DNA of 64,000 nt, from positions 62,001-126,000 of the forward strand of contig JAEUJM010000019.1 in NCBI GenBank assembly GCA_016794585.1, read 5' to 3'. The notes under the pieces are model-generated. The model ran no database searches. It was not told the origin of the DNA and saw nothing but the letters and a program-made list of their open reading frames with translations. Source of the stretch: Acidimicrobiales bacterium. GTDB taxonomy: Bacteria; Actinomycetota; Acidimicrobiia; Acidimicrobiales; DATDAH01. The translations under genes and the position numbers were made by a program. Shown piece after piece: positions 8,982-16,662 of this stretch (positions within the stretch are counted from its first letter, which is position 1; each line of letters opens with the position of its first letter).

Positions 8982-10136
8982 GTGAGCGACGCCGACGCCG
9001 CCTGGCGCGATCCGCTGCAAGTGGTCACCGGTGCTACCCAACCGGTCGACCCGCGCCTGCTCCTCCACAGGACCCACGGCCCGTTCTGGGAGCTCCTCGA
9101 CGAGGCCGGGATCCTTTTGCTCGTCTCACGAGAGTACGAGCACCTTCTGATGGCGCTGTCCGGACGCGGTGGGCGGCGTGAGATCACCTACCTGCCCGTC
9201 CCCCATCCATCGGGCGTCGCGTTCGACGCATCGCGAGGGATCGTCCACGTGGCCAGCACGCGGAATCCGAACCAGGTGCTGGAGCTCGAACCAGTGGCGT
9301 CGCCCGATTGGAGGCACACAGACGGTCAGCTCGGCGGCGGTCCACTGATCCCGCTACGCACCGCTGTCCTTCCCGGACGTCTGTACCTCCACGATCTGGC
9401 GCTCATCGGCGGACGCCTGCACGGCAACGCCGTTGGCCACGACGCCGTGATCCGCATCTCTCACGGCTCCTACGCGGACGTGTGGGCGCCCAAGGTGATC
9501 GAGGAGGAGACGCCCGACCGACGCGTGAACTTCCTCCAACTCAACTCCATCGCGGCCGGCCGCACCCTGGCGGCGTCGTTCTTCACCGCATCCACGGATC
9601 GCCCGGGCGACAAGACACCCGGGCATCCGGCCTTTCCCGTCGACGGACGGGGTGTGGTGTTCTCAGGACGCACCCGAGAACCGGTGGTGCGCGGACTGAC
9701 CCGGCCCCACTCAGCGCGACTCTCCGCCACCGACGACAGCCTCTGGGTCCTCAACAGCGGGTACGGCGAACTCGGGACCGTCGACATCCGTGCGGGGCTG
9801 TTCGAGCCCGTCATCAGTCTCCCCGGTTGGACCCGTGGCCTCGCCCTCCACGGCCACCTCGCCATCGTGGCGACCTCCAGGGTGCTCCCCCGGTTCCACC
9901 AGTACGCACCCGGGCTGGATCCGGACGCCTGCGTGTGCGGTGTTCACATCATCGATCTCAGGTCGGGAACGGCTCTGGCCTCGCTCCGCTGGAAGAACGG
10001 CGACCAGGTCTTCGCCGTCGAGGCCGTGCCGGCGCAGTTCACCAGCGGGCTACCGGCTGGACCGAACAGAGGTGCAGGCATGCGCGACTCCCTGTTCTAC
10101 GATTTCGAGCCGACGAGGGGGAAGGGACCGCAGTGA
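8982..10136 (+). CDS. TIGR03032 / DUF4915-type protein
   Basis: 384 residues from GTG 8982, preceded by GGGAGGGC. It resembles the TIGR03032 family of beta-propeller-like proteins of unknown function found in polysaccharide clusters. Family-like segments are LPVPHPSGVAFD, NFLQLNSIAAGR, LTRPHSARL, DDSLWVLNSGYGELG and SLPGWTRGLAL. No signal peptide is seen. The gene looks a little less G+C-rich than its neighbours and begins directly after the 19-bp palindrome, so it may have joined the operon separately. The stop overlaps the sulfotransferase start (GTGA). The partner in a glycan pathway is not known. Confidence 0.75.
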   Translation: MSDADAAWRDPLQVVTGATQPVDPRLLLHRTHGPFWELLDEAGILLLVSREYEHLLMALSGRGGRREITYLPVPHPSGVAFDASRGIVHVASTRNPNQVLELEPVASPDWRHTDGQLGGGPLIPLRTAVLPGRLYLHDLALIGGRLHGNAVGHDAVIRISHGSYADVWAPKVIEEETPDRRVNFLQLNSIAAGRTLAASFFTASTDRPGDKTPGHPAFPVDGRGVVFSGRTREPVVRGLTRPHSARLSATDDSLWVLNSGYGELGTVDIRAGLFEPVISLPGWTRGLALHGHLAIVATSRVLPRFHQYAPGLDPDACVCGVHIIDLRSGTALASLRWKNGDQVFAVEAVPAQFTSGLPAGPNRGAGMRDSLFYDFEPTRGKGPQ

Positions 10137-11065
10137 CCGCCGACGCGACCGAGTTCCGCCTGCTCATGCTGGGCGCCATGTACGAGAACGGGGGGAACGT
10201 CACCCACCGCAGCCTCGACGGGCACCCGCAGCTGGCGGTGTACCCCTTCGAGTCGCAGTTGGGCACCCGCCACGTCCAGGACGGCCTCAGCTCGATGTTC
10301 CCCCTCAAGTACCGCTGGCCCGAATTCCTGCTGGACGCCACGCCGGCGCAGGACTTCCACGCCATCATCGACGAGGAGGCCAAGGTCCGGGCCCGCACCC
10401 CCCACGTCAGCAAGTTCCGCCACGTCCGCTTCGACCTCGACGACGAGGAGCGCAAGGCCGTGTACGCCGAGCTCGTCGCCGCCTCGGGCCGCTCCCGGGG
10501 CGACAACGTGGCGGCGTTCTTCCGGGCCACGTTCGCCACGTGGAAGAACTGGAACGCCTCGGGCGCCGAGGAGGTCTACGTCGGCTACAGCCCGATCGTC
10601 ACCGTCGACACCGTCCGCATCCTCGACGACCTGCCCGGCGCCCACGTCCTGCACGTCGTGCGCAACCCCTGGTCGGCGTACGCCGACACCAAGAAGCGAC
10701 CCGTCCCCATGGGCATCGACGCCTACCTCCAGGCGTGGACGACCTGCCAGCAGCACGCCCTCCTCGCCCAGCGCCGGGACCCCGAGCGGGTCCACATCGT
10801 GAAGGCGGAGGACGTCATGGCCGACGCGGTCGCCGCCCTCGGCCCGGTGTGCCGGGCCCTCGGCCTCGAGGTGCGGGACTCGCTGGCCACCCCGAGCTGG
10901 AACGGCGAGGCCCTCGACGAGGTCTACCCGTGGGGCACCATCCGGTCTGCCACGCCCGAGGCCAACCTCGCCACCGCCCACGAGCTCAGCCCCGCAGAGG
11001 TCGAGCACGTCCGCGCCGGCGCCTGGCCCTACCTCGACGAGCTGGGCTACTCGGACCTCCTCTGA
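10133..11065 (+). CDS. Sulfotransferase-like protein
   Basis: 310 residues. The 3'-phosphate-binding signature of PAPS sulfotransferases is visible as VVRNPWSAYADTKKR (about residues 178-192). The usual 5'-phosphosulfate loop (PRSGTT) is replaced by GAMYENGGNVTHRS near residue 15, so PAPS binding is less certain. A plausible role is sulfation of the glycan made here (inference); a nucleotide-binding relative without sulfotransferase activity is the alternative. It starts at a GTGA overlap with the preceding gene and ends at the first of three TGATG junctions. Confidence 0.68.
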   Translation: MTADATEFRLLMLGAMYENGGNVTHRSLDGHPQLAVYPFESQLGTRHVQDGLSSMFPLKYRWPEFLLDATPAQDFHAIIDEEAKVRARTPHVSKFRHVRFDLDDEERKAVYAELVAASGRSRGDNVAAFFRATFATWKNWNASGAEEVYVGYSPIVTVDTVRILDDLPGAHVLHVVRNPWSAYADTKKRPVPMGIDAYLQAWTTCQQHALLAQRRDPERVHIVKAEDVMADAVAALGPVCRALGLEVRDSLATPSWNGEALDEVYPWGTIRSATPEANLATAHELSPAEVEHVRAGAWPYLDELGYSDLL

Positions 11066-11101
11066 TGGCACGGCTCTGATGGCGCGGCTCTGATGGCTCG
11101 G
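11060..11101 (+). repeat. Three tandem 14-bp repeats forming a TGATG start-stop ladder
   Basis: CTCTGATGGCACGG (11060-11073), CTCTGATGGCGCGG (11074-11087) and CTCTGATGGCTCGG (11088-11101) differ at one base each. Each holds TGATG. The sulfotransferase TGA (11063-11065) overlaps ATG 11065, which opens a four-codon frame (MARL, stop). That stop overlaps ATG 11079, which opens a second identical frame, and its stop overlaps ATG 11093, the epimerase start. The duplication leaves two mini-ORFs between the genes. Confidence 0.9.
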
Positions 11102-12025
11102 GTGGCGGTCACCGGCGGGACCGGGTTCGTGGGGGCAAACCTCGTGCGCCGCCTGCGCCACGACGGCCACGAGGTGCACCTCCTCGTGCGCCCCGGCCAC
11201 CACCGGTGGCGCCTGGAGGACGTGGCCGACGACCTGCACTGGCGCGAGGTCGACCTCGGCGCCCGTGATGAGCTGGCCGACCTCGTCCACGTCATGGCGC
11301 CCGACCAGGTCTTCCACCTGGCCGCCCACGGCGCCTACTCCTGGCAGACCGACGAGCGGGCCATCTTCGCGACCAATGTCGTCGCCACCGACCACCTGGT
11401 GGCCGCCTGCCGGCGCGCCGAGGTGCCGGTCCTGGTGCACACGGGCTCTTCGTCCGAGTACGGCGCCGTCGACCACGCCCCGGGCGAGGACGAGGCCCCG
11501 CACCCGAACAGCTACTACGCCCTGACCAAGAGCTGGGCCAGCCTCGCCGTCCAGCACGCCGGCTACACGTCGCTGCGCCTCTACTCGGTGTACGGACCGT
11601 GGGAGGACCCGCGGCGCCTGGTGGCCACCCTCGTCGAGCACGGCCTCGAGGGCCGCCTGCCGCCACTGGCCGACCCGGCCACGGCGCGGGACTTCGTGCA
11701 CGTGGACGATGTGGTCGACGCCCTCGTCTCCGCTGCGGCCCGACCGGCGGTCGCAGGCGGCCGCATCTACAACGTCGGCACGGGCGTGCAGACGTTGTTG
11801 CGCGATGCCGTCGCCGTCGCCCGGGCCACCTTCGCCATCGAGGCCGAGCCGGCGTGGTCGACGCTGACCCCTCGTTCGTGGGACACCGACGTCTGGGTCG
11901 CCGACCCCCGCCGCATCGCCGCCGAGCTGGGCTGGCGCCCCACCACGACCTTCGCCGACGGCTTCGCCCGCACCGTCGCGTGGCAGCGCGAGCTCGCCGG
12001 CCGCAGCGAGGTCGTCGAGCCGTGA
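11093..12025 (+). CDS. NAD-dependent sugar-nucleotide epimerase/dehydratase
   Basis: 310-residue extended SDR enzyme. The Rossmann turn VTGGTGFVGANLV is at the N-terminus, VFHLAA follows, and the catalytic Ser/Tyr/Lys are in HTGSSSEYG and NSYYALTK (YxxxK). Later come LRLYSVYGP and DFVHVDDVVDA, typical of UDP- or GDP-sugar 4-epimerases and dehydratases. The substrate cannot be chosen. It probably makes the activated sugar for the glycosyltransferases of the operon. ATG 11093 is the last of three TGATG junctions; its stop overlaps the next start (GTGA). Confidence 0.92.
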   Translation: MARVAVTGGTGFVGANLVRRLRHDGHEVHLLVRPGHHRWRLEDVADDLHWREVDLGARDELADLVHVMAPDQVFHLAAHGAYSWQTDERAIFATNVVATDHLVAACRRAEVPVLVHTGSSSEYGAVDHAPGEDEAPHPNSYYALTKSWASLAVQHAGYTSLRLYSVYGPWEDPRRLVATLVEHGLEGRLPPLADPATARDFVHVDDVVDALVSAAARPAVAGGRIYNVGTGVQTLLRDAVAVARATFAIEAEPAWSTLTPRSWDTDVWVADPRRIAAELGWRPTTTFADGFARTVAWQRELAGRSEVVEP

Positions 12026-13434
12026 CCGCGCTCGCCGCCCGCCTCGCCGAACGACGCTGGGCCCTCGGCGCACTGGCCGCCCTCGTGCTCGGCCGGGCCG
12101 CCTGGTACGCCGTGCAGGGCGTCAACTTCGTGCTCGACGACTGGAGCCTCGCCGGCTACCGCCACTTCAACGGCGCCATGACCGAGCCCATGCTCGAGAG
12201 CCGCCCCGGCACGTGGGCCTCGCTCACCGCGATCTACACCGTCGCCGACACCCACCCGTTGGTGCTGTTCGGCGTGATCACCGCCCTGTACCTGGCCGCC
12301 ACCGTGCTGCTGTACCTGCTGCTCGGCCGCTACCTGTCCCCCCTCGTGGCGGTGGCGGTCGCCGCGGTCTGGGTGGTCCTGCCCAACCACAACACCATCG
12401 CTTTGTGGGGGGCCATCGGCAACGGCCTCACCGCCCTCGTCCTCACCCTCGCCGGGGTGCTCGCCCTCACCTATGGGCGCTGGGCCATCGCCGCGGTCCT
12501 CCTCGGTGCCTCGGTGCTCAGCTACGAGCTCTTCACCCCACTGTGCCTGCTCGCCCCCCTGCTGGTGCCCGGGCCGTGGCAGCGCCACACCAGCCCCCGA
12601 ACGGTGCGGCCATGGCAGCGGGCCGTCGTGATCGGCGCCGGCCTCGCCGCCGCGGCCTGGTCGGCCACGCACTCGATCTACCCGCTCGAGCTCCGCCTGC
12701 CCGACCCCGTCGTCTACTGGTCCGGCCACTTCGGCACCGGCTTGCTGGCCAGCGCCGCCCCACCGGCGGCACTGCGCCTCGCGTTGGCCGCCCTGGCCGC
12801 GGTCGGCGTGGTCGTGTGCCTGGTCGCCTGGCTGCGGGGCGAGCGAGGGCGCGAGTCCGGCCCCAGCCTCGTGCTCGCCGGCATCGCCCTCATGGTCGTG
12901 AGCGCCTGGGTGGGCTTCACCCTGCCGCTGGGGTCACACGGCCAGAACGACCGGCTGTTCGCGGCGTCCTCCATCGGCTCGGCCCTCGTCGTGGTGGGCA
13001 TCGTGCGCTTCGCCTGGGACCGCAGCCACGCCTCGCTGCCGTCCCATCGGATCGCCCGGGGCCTGATCTACGCCGGCGTGGCCGCCTTCGTGGGTGTGTG
13101 CCTCATCGGCCAGCGCATCTCCCTCGGCTCGTGGATCGAGGCCGGGGACGACGCCGTGGCCGCGATGGCCTACATCCGCGAGAACGCCGACGGCGACCCG
13201 GGGGCCAGCCACTTCGTCATCGGTCCCACCCGCATCTACCGCAACGCGGTGAGCGGCATCCAGGACGGCGACGGCAAGTGGGCCCTGCGCCTCACCTTCG
13301 GTGACGAGGGCGGCGGCACCCTACGCATCCCCGACACCCCCGACGGTTTCATCCAGCAAACCGATGACGAGGTGCTTGTCGAATGGTCGCAGGTCTTGCC
13401 AGGACCACCTCCCCCGCCGGCCACCGACCCCTGA
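12022..13434 (+). CDS. Polytopic GT-C-like membrane glycosyltransferase, paralogue B
   Basis: 470 residues and about ten membrane segments, aligned over its full length with the protein at 4983. Shared features are VLDDWSLAG after the first segment, ESRPGTWASLTA, PNHNTIALWG, WSATHSIYP, WLRGERGRESGP, PLGSHGQNDRLF and a C-terminal soluble domain with VIGPTRIYRNAV. The acidic DD in the first outside loop fits GT-C catalysis. Having the pair at both ends of the operon suggests two successive transfers on the same lipid-linked product (inference). Last gene of the run. Confidence 0.75.
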   Translation: MTALAARLAERRWALGALAALVLGRAAWYAVQGVNFVLDDWSLAGYRHFNGAMTEPMLESRPGTWASLTAIYTVADTHPLVLFGVITALYLAATVLLYLLLGRYLSPLVAVAVAAVWVVLPNHNTIALWGAIGNGLTALVLTLAGVLALTYGRWAIAAVLLGASVLSYELFTPLCLLAPLLVPGPWQRHTSPRTVRPWQRAVVIGAGLAAAAWSATHSIYPLELRLPDPVVYWSGHFGTGLLASAAPPAALRLALAALAAVGVVVCLVAWLRGERGRESGPSLVLAGIALMVVSAWVGFTLPLGSHGQNDRLFAASSIGSALVVVGIVRFAWDRSHASLPSHRIARGLIYAGVAAFVGVCLIGQRISLGSWIEAGDDAVAAMAYIRENADGDPGASHFVIGPTRIYRNAVSGIQDGDGKWALRLTFGDEGGGTLRIPDTPDGFIQQTDDEVLVEWSQVLPGPPPPPATDP

Positions 13435-13445
13435 GAAACGGGGTA

Positions 13446-13551
13446 GCGGGCCGGGGGTGGCGCCGTTCCGGAGGGTCCAGGAGCCGCCGCCGGTTCTTGG
13501 TTTTGGCGGCGGTCCTGGATACCGGAACGGGGACAGGACCCGCCGGCCCGC
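13446..13551. ncRNA. Structured intergenic element, copy A
   Basis: Helices found by eye. P1: 13446-13458 with 13538-13551, the inner pairs being GGGT/ACCC, with one unpaired G. Internal loop: GGC against GACAGG. P2: GTTCCGG 13465-13471 with CCGGAAC 13522-13528. Loop: AGGG against TA. P3: 13476-13491 with 13505-13519, with an unpaired G at 13483. Terminal loop 13492-13504. Copies B (43190) and C (55351) keep the loops but have different, still paired, stems. It lies between the convergent 13434 and sucD stops. Strand and function are unknown: a 3'-UTR RNA, a REP-like palindrome or a terminator. Confidence 0.7.
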
Positions 13552-13664
13552 GGGGGCAGCCCCCTAGAGCCGGCGGTCCTGGATACCGGAACGGGGACAG
13601 GACCCGCCGGCCCGCGGGGCAGCCCCCTGGAGCCGCCGGCCCGCGGGGGCAGCCCCCTAGAGCC
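13507..13664. repeat. Tandem partial duplications of copy A reaching into the sucD stop codon
   Basis: The 3' half of copy A with its flank (13507-13570) is repeated with a 64-nt shift at 13571-13633, including GGATACCGGAACGGGGACAG and a GGGGGCAGCCCCC-type hairpin. A third, shorter unit (GGCCCGCGGGGGCAGCCCCC onward, about 13637-13664) includes the TAG and last codons of sucD. The units differ by single bases. This indicates local slippage or unequal duplication. The G/C hairpins may act as a sucD terminator. Confidence 0.8.
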
Positions 13665-14547
13665 CTAGGTCTTTGACGATGCCGGCCATGAGCTCGCCGG
13701 CCTCGGTGGGGTTCTGGCCCACCTGGGCGCCGGCGGCGCGCAAGGCGTCCATCTTCGCCGAGGCCGTGCCCTTGCCACCCGAAACGATGGCGCCGGCGTG
13801 GCCCATCTTCTTGCCGGGAGGGGCGGTCACGCCGGCGATGTACGCGGACACCGGCTTCGTCATGGAGCTCTTGATGAAGTCCGCCGCCTCCTCCTCGGCC
13901 GAGCCACCGATCTCGCCGATCATCATCACGGCCTTGGTGTCCGGGTCGGCCTCGAAGCGCTCGAGGCAGTCGATGAAGGTGGTGCCGGGGACGGGGTCCC
14001 CGCCGATGCCCACGCAGGTGGTCTGACCGATGCCCTTCTGGGTGAGCTCGTGCAGGGCCTGGTAGGTGAGCGTGCCCGAGCGGCTCACGATGCCCACCGG
14101 ACCGCCGCCCATGGCGATCTCGCCGGCGGTGATGCCGATGTTGCACTTGCCGGGGCTGATGATGCCGGGGCAGTTCGGGCCGAGCAGCTGCACGTCGGGG
14201 AAGTTGCGCTTGAGGTCGTTGTAGAACAGCGCCTCGTCCTGGGCAGGCACGCCCTCGGTGATGACCACGATCATCTTCACGCCGCCCTCGGCGGCCTCCA
14301 TGACCGCGGCCTTGACGCCGGGGGCGGGGATGAAGATGCAGGACACGTCGGCGCCGGTGGCCTCGACCGCGTCGCCCACGGAGGCGAAGATCGGGATGCC
14401 GTCGACCTCCTCGCCGGCCTTCTTCGGGTTGGTGCCGGCCACCACCTGGGTGCCGTAGTCCCGGTTGCGCAGGCCGTAGAAGCGGCCCTGGCTGCCGGTG
14501 AGGCCCTGGTAGACGACCTTGGTGTTCTCGTCGACGAAAATTGCCAT
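13657..14547 (-). CDS. sucD: Succinyl-CoA synthetase alpha subunit
   Basis: TCA-cycle enzyme that interconverts succinyl-CoA and succinate with ATP or GTP formation. The 296-residue protein shows the CoA-binding N-terminus with GLTGSQGRFYG, AGTNPKKAG, the LLGPNCPGIISPGKCNIGI region, VSRSGTLTYQ, and the active-site His in GKKMGHAGAIVSGGKGTA. It lies five nucleotides after sucC in the same operon. The final codons fall inside a duplicated intergenic unit. Confidence 0.97.
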   Translation of the reverse strand: MAIFVDENTKVVYQGLTGSQGRFYGLRNRDYGTQVVAGTNPKKAGEEVDGIPIFASVGDAVEATGADVSCIFIPAPGVKAAVMEAAEGGVKMIVVITEGVPAQDEALFYNDLKRNFPDVQLLGPNCPGIISPGKCNIGITAGEIAMGGGPVGIVSRSGTLTYQALHELTQKGIGQTTCVGIGGDPVPGTTFIDCLERFEADPDTKAVMMIGEIGGSAEEEAADFIKSSMTKPVSAYIAGVTAPPGKKMGHAGAIVSGGKGTASAKMDALRAAGAQVGQNPTEAGELMAGIVKDLGL

Positions 14548-14552
14548 CGGGA

Positions 14553-15701
14553 TCAGGCTCCTTCCGCGGCAAGGGCCACGGCGCGGCGGGCCGCCTCGAG
14601 CATCGTCGGCTCGGACAGCAGCTTGTCGGATGCGTGCTCGGCGAGGATCGCCCGGCCCTCGTCGGCGTTGGTGCCGTCGAGGCGGATCACGATGGGGGAG
14701 CTGATCTCCACGCGGCTCAGGGCCTGGACGATGCCGTTGGCCACCTCCTCGCCGCGGGTGATGCCGCCGAAGATGTTGATGAAGATCGAGCGGACTTTCT
14801 CGTCGTTGTTGATCACCTCGAGGGCGCCGGCCATCACGTCGGCGTTGGCGCCGCCACCGATGTCGAGGAAGTTGGCGGGCGAGCCGCCGACCTGGCTGAC
14901 CACGTCGACGGTGCTCATGGCCAGGCCGGCACCGTTGGCGATGATGCCGACGCTGCCGTCGAGGCCCACGTACTGGAGGCCCTTCTCGTGCGCCGCCTCC
15001 TCGCGCTCGTCGCGCACCTGGGTGGCGTCGTACTGCTCGTAGTCGGGGTGGCGGAACAGCGCGTTGGTGTCGAGGGTGACCTTCGCGTCCAGCGCGTGCA
15101 CGGCCCCGTCCGGCTTGACGATGAGCGGGTTGATCTCGACGAGGTCGGCGTCGCCCTCGACGTAGGCCCGGTAGAGCTTGAGGAGGATGTCGACGGCCCC
15201 GTCGGTGACGTCGGGGTTCAGCTTGGCGGCCAGCACCCACTCACGGCAGGCCTCGGGGGTGAGGCCGTCGACCGGGTCGATGTGGATCTTGGCGATGGCG
15301 TCGGGGTCGGTCTCGGCCACGGCCTCGATCTCCACGCCGCCCTGGGCCGAGAGCATGCCGAGGTGCTTCTTGGCCGCACGGTCGAGGGTGAAGCTGGCGT
15401 AGTACTCCTCGGCGATGTCCGAGGCGAGCTCGATCCAGAGGATCTCGACGGTGTGGCCCTTGATGTCCATGCCCAGGATGTTCTGGGCGTGCTCACGGCA
15501 GGACGCAGCGTCGTCGGCGAGCTTGATGCCGCCGGCCTTGCCGCGACCGCCGACCTGCACCTGGGCCTTCACCACGACCGGGTAGCCGATGCGGTCGGCG
15601 GCGGCCACGGCGTCGTCCACCGTGGTGACCGCCTCACCGGGCGAGACGGGGATGTCGTAGGAAGCGAAGAACTGCTTCCCCTGGTACTCGTACAGGTCCA
15701 C
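14553..15701 (-). CDS. sucC: Succinyl-CoA synthetase beta subunit
   Basis: ATP-grasp subunit of succinyl-CoA synthetase, 382 residues. Seen are MDLYEYQGKQFF, the nucleotide-binding VVKAQVQVGGRGKAGG, the metal site VEINPLI, GLDGSVGIIANGAGLAM, and the FLDIGGGA and NIFGGITR loops of the CoA/phosphate domain. The start is a GTG at 15701 that shares one base with the stop of the B12-binding subunit (TAGTG), so the three genes are coupled. Succinyl-CoA made by a B12 mutase could feed this enzyme directly. Confidence 0.97.
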   Translation of the reverse strand: MDLYEYQGKQFFASYDIPVSPGEAVTTVDDAVAAADRIGYPVVVKAQVQVGGRGKAGGIKLADDAASCREHAQNILGMDIKGHTVEILWIELASDIAEEYYASFTLDRAAKKHLGMLSAQGGVEIEAVAETDPDAIAKIHIDPVDGLTPEACREWVLAAKLNPDVTDGAVDILLKLYRAYVEGDADLVEINPLIVKPDGAVHALDAKVTLDTNALFRHPDYEQYDATQVRDEREEAAHEKGLQYVGLDGSVGIIANGAGLAMSTVDVVSQVGGSPANFLDIGGGANADVMAGALEVINNDEKVRSIFINIFGGITRGEEVANGIVQALSRVEISSPIVIRLDGTNADEGRAILAEHASDKLLSEPTMLEAARRAVALAAEGA

Positions 15702-16123
15702 TAGGCGTGTGCCTCCATGTTTCGCTCACGCGCCTCGAGGGCGGTCGTGAGCCAGTCGGTGATGGTGTCGATCGAGGTGCCGGGGCTGAAGACCGCGGCC
15801 ACGCCGGCCGCTTCGAGGGCCGGCACGTCGGCGTCGGGGATGATCCCGCCGCCGAACACGAGGGCATCCTCGCGCCCCTGGGCCCGTAGCTCGGCGATGA
15901 CGCGGGGGAACAGCGTGAGGTGGGCGCCGGAGAGCACCGAGAGGCCGACGGCGTCGGCGTCCTCCTGCACGACGGCGGCGGCCACCTGCTCGGGGGTCTG
16001 GAAGAGGCCGGTGTAGATGACCTCGAACCCGGCGTCGCGGAGCGCCCGGGCGATGACCTTCACGCCGCGGTCGTGACCGTCGAGGCCGGTCTTGGCCACG
16101 ACGACCCGGTAGCGGTGCTCCAC
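15701..16123 (-). CDS. Free-standing B12-binding subunit of an acyl-CoA mutase
   Basis: 140 residues that correspond only to the cobalamin-binding domain of methylmalonyl-CoA-type mutases. The segment VVVAKTGLDGHDRGVKVIA holds the DxHxxG motif whose His is the lower cobalt ligand. GLFQTPEQ, VGLSVLSGAHL and FGGGIIPDAD complete the fold. Length and layout match small subunits such as IcmB/HcmB or a split McmA. The catalytic large subunit is not in the window. It is coupled to sucC, so a methylmalonyl-CoA to succinyl-CoA route is the favoured reading; isobutyryl-CoA mutase is the alternative. GTG 16123 was chosen as start. Confidence 0.88.
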   Translation of the reverse strand: MEHRYRVVVAKTGLDGHDRGVKVIARALRDAGFEVIYTGLFQTPEQVAAAVVQEDADAVGLSVLSGAHLTLFPRVIAELRAQGREDALVFGGGIIPDADVPALEAAGVAAVFSPGTSIDTITDWLTTALEARERNMEAHA

Positions 16124-16144
16124 GACGGCCGATAGTAAGAGGGT
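16124..16144. promoter_or_regulatory. Very short divergent start region
   Basis: Only 21 bp separate the divergent GTG starts at 16123 and 16145. On the minus strand it contains TACTAT, a good TAnnnT -10 box, eight bases before the GTG, which suggests a leaderless transcript for the B12-binding gene. The plus-strand gene must use the same A+T patch or a promoter within its neighbour. Confidence 0.35.
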
Positions 16145-16645
16145 GTGACCAAGGGCACCAAAGCCGTCGTGATCGCCGTCGTGGCCGTCGTGGCCGGCCT
16201 GGGCGTCGGGTGGCTGGTGCTCCAGCTCGCCTCGTCCGGGCAGGCCGACATCAACCTCGGCGAGGACGAGTTCAACGCCGGCTTCACCGAGGTGCTCGCC
16301 GACGCCATCGACGAGGGCGACGGGCAGCCGCTGATCTTCAGCGACGTGTCCGGCGGCGACCGCGACATCTACGTCCAGCACCTCGGCACGGACGACGACG
16401 AGGGCTGGACCGCGTTCGAGACCCGGGTGCCCGATCGCGAGGACTGCTTCGCCGAGTGGGACGTCGCCACCGGGCAGTTCGTGGCCACCTGCGACGCCGA
16501 GCTCACCTTCCCCGCCGATGGCGAAGGGCTCACGGCCTACCCCACCACCGTCAACGCCGACGGACGCCTCATCATCGACCTGCGCTCGACCACCGGCGGG
16601 AGCGGCGGCGACACCACCACGTCCACCGCGGCGCCGGCGCCGTAG
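16145..16645 (+). CDS. Membrane-anchored protein of unknown function
   Basis: 166 residues from GTG 16145. There is one N-terminal membrane helix (about residues 7-30, Val/Ala-rich, ending GWLVLQLA), then an acidic extracytoplasmic domain with two cysteines (EDCFAEW and ATCDAEL) that may form a disulfide, and a Thr/Ala/Pro tail. The segment LIFSDVSGGDRDIYVQHLG has the look of a small beta-rich domain. No family is recognised. It is followed 17 nt later by the LuxR regulator and may be co-transcribed. Confidence 0.7.
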   Translation: MTKGTKAVVIAVVAVVAGLGVGWLVLQLASSGQADINLGEDEFNAGFTEVLADAIDEGDGQPLIFSDVSGGDRDIYVQHLGTDDDEGWTAFETRVPDREDCFAEWDVATGQFVATCDAELTFPADGEGLTAYPTTVNADGRLIIDLRSTTGGSGGDTTTSTAAPAP

Positions 16646-16662
16646 CTGGTCGGGGTCGGACC

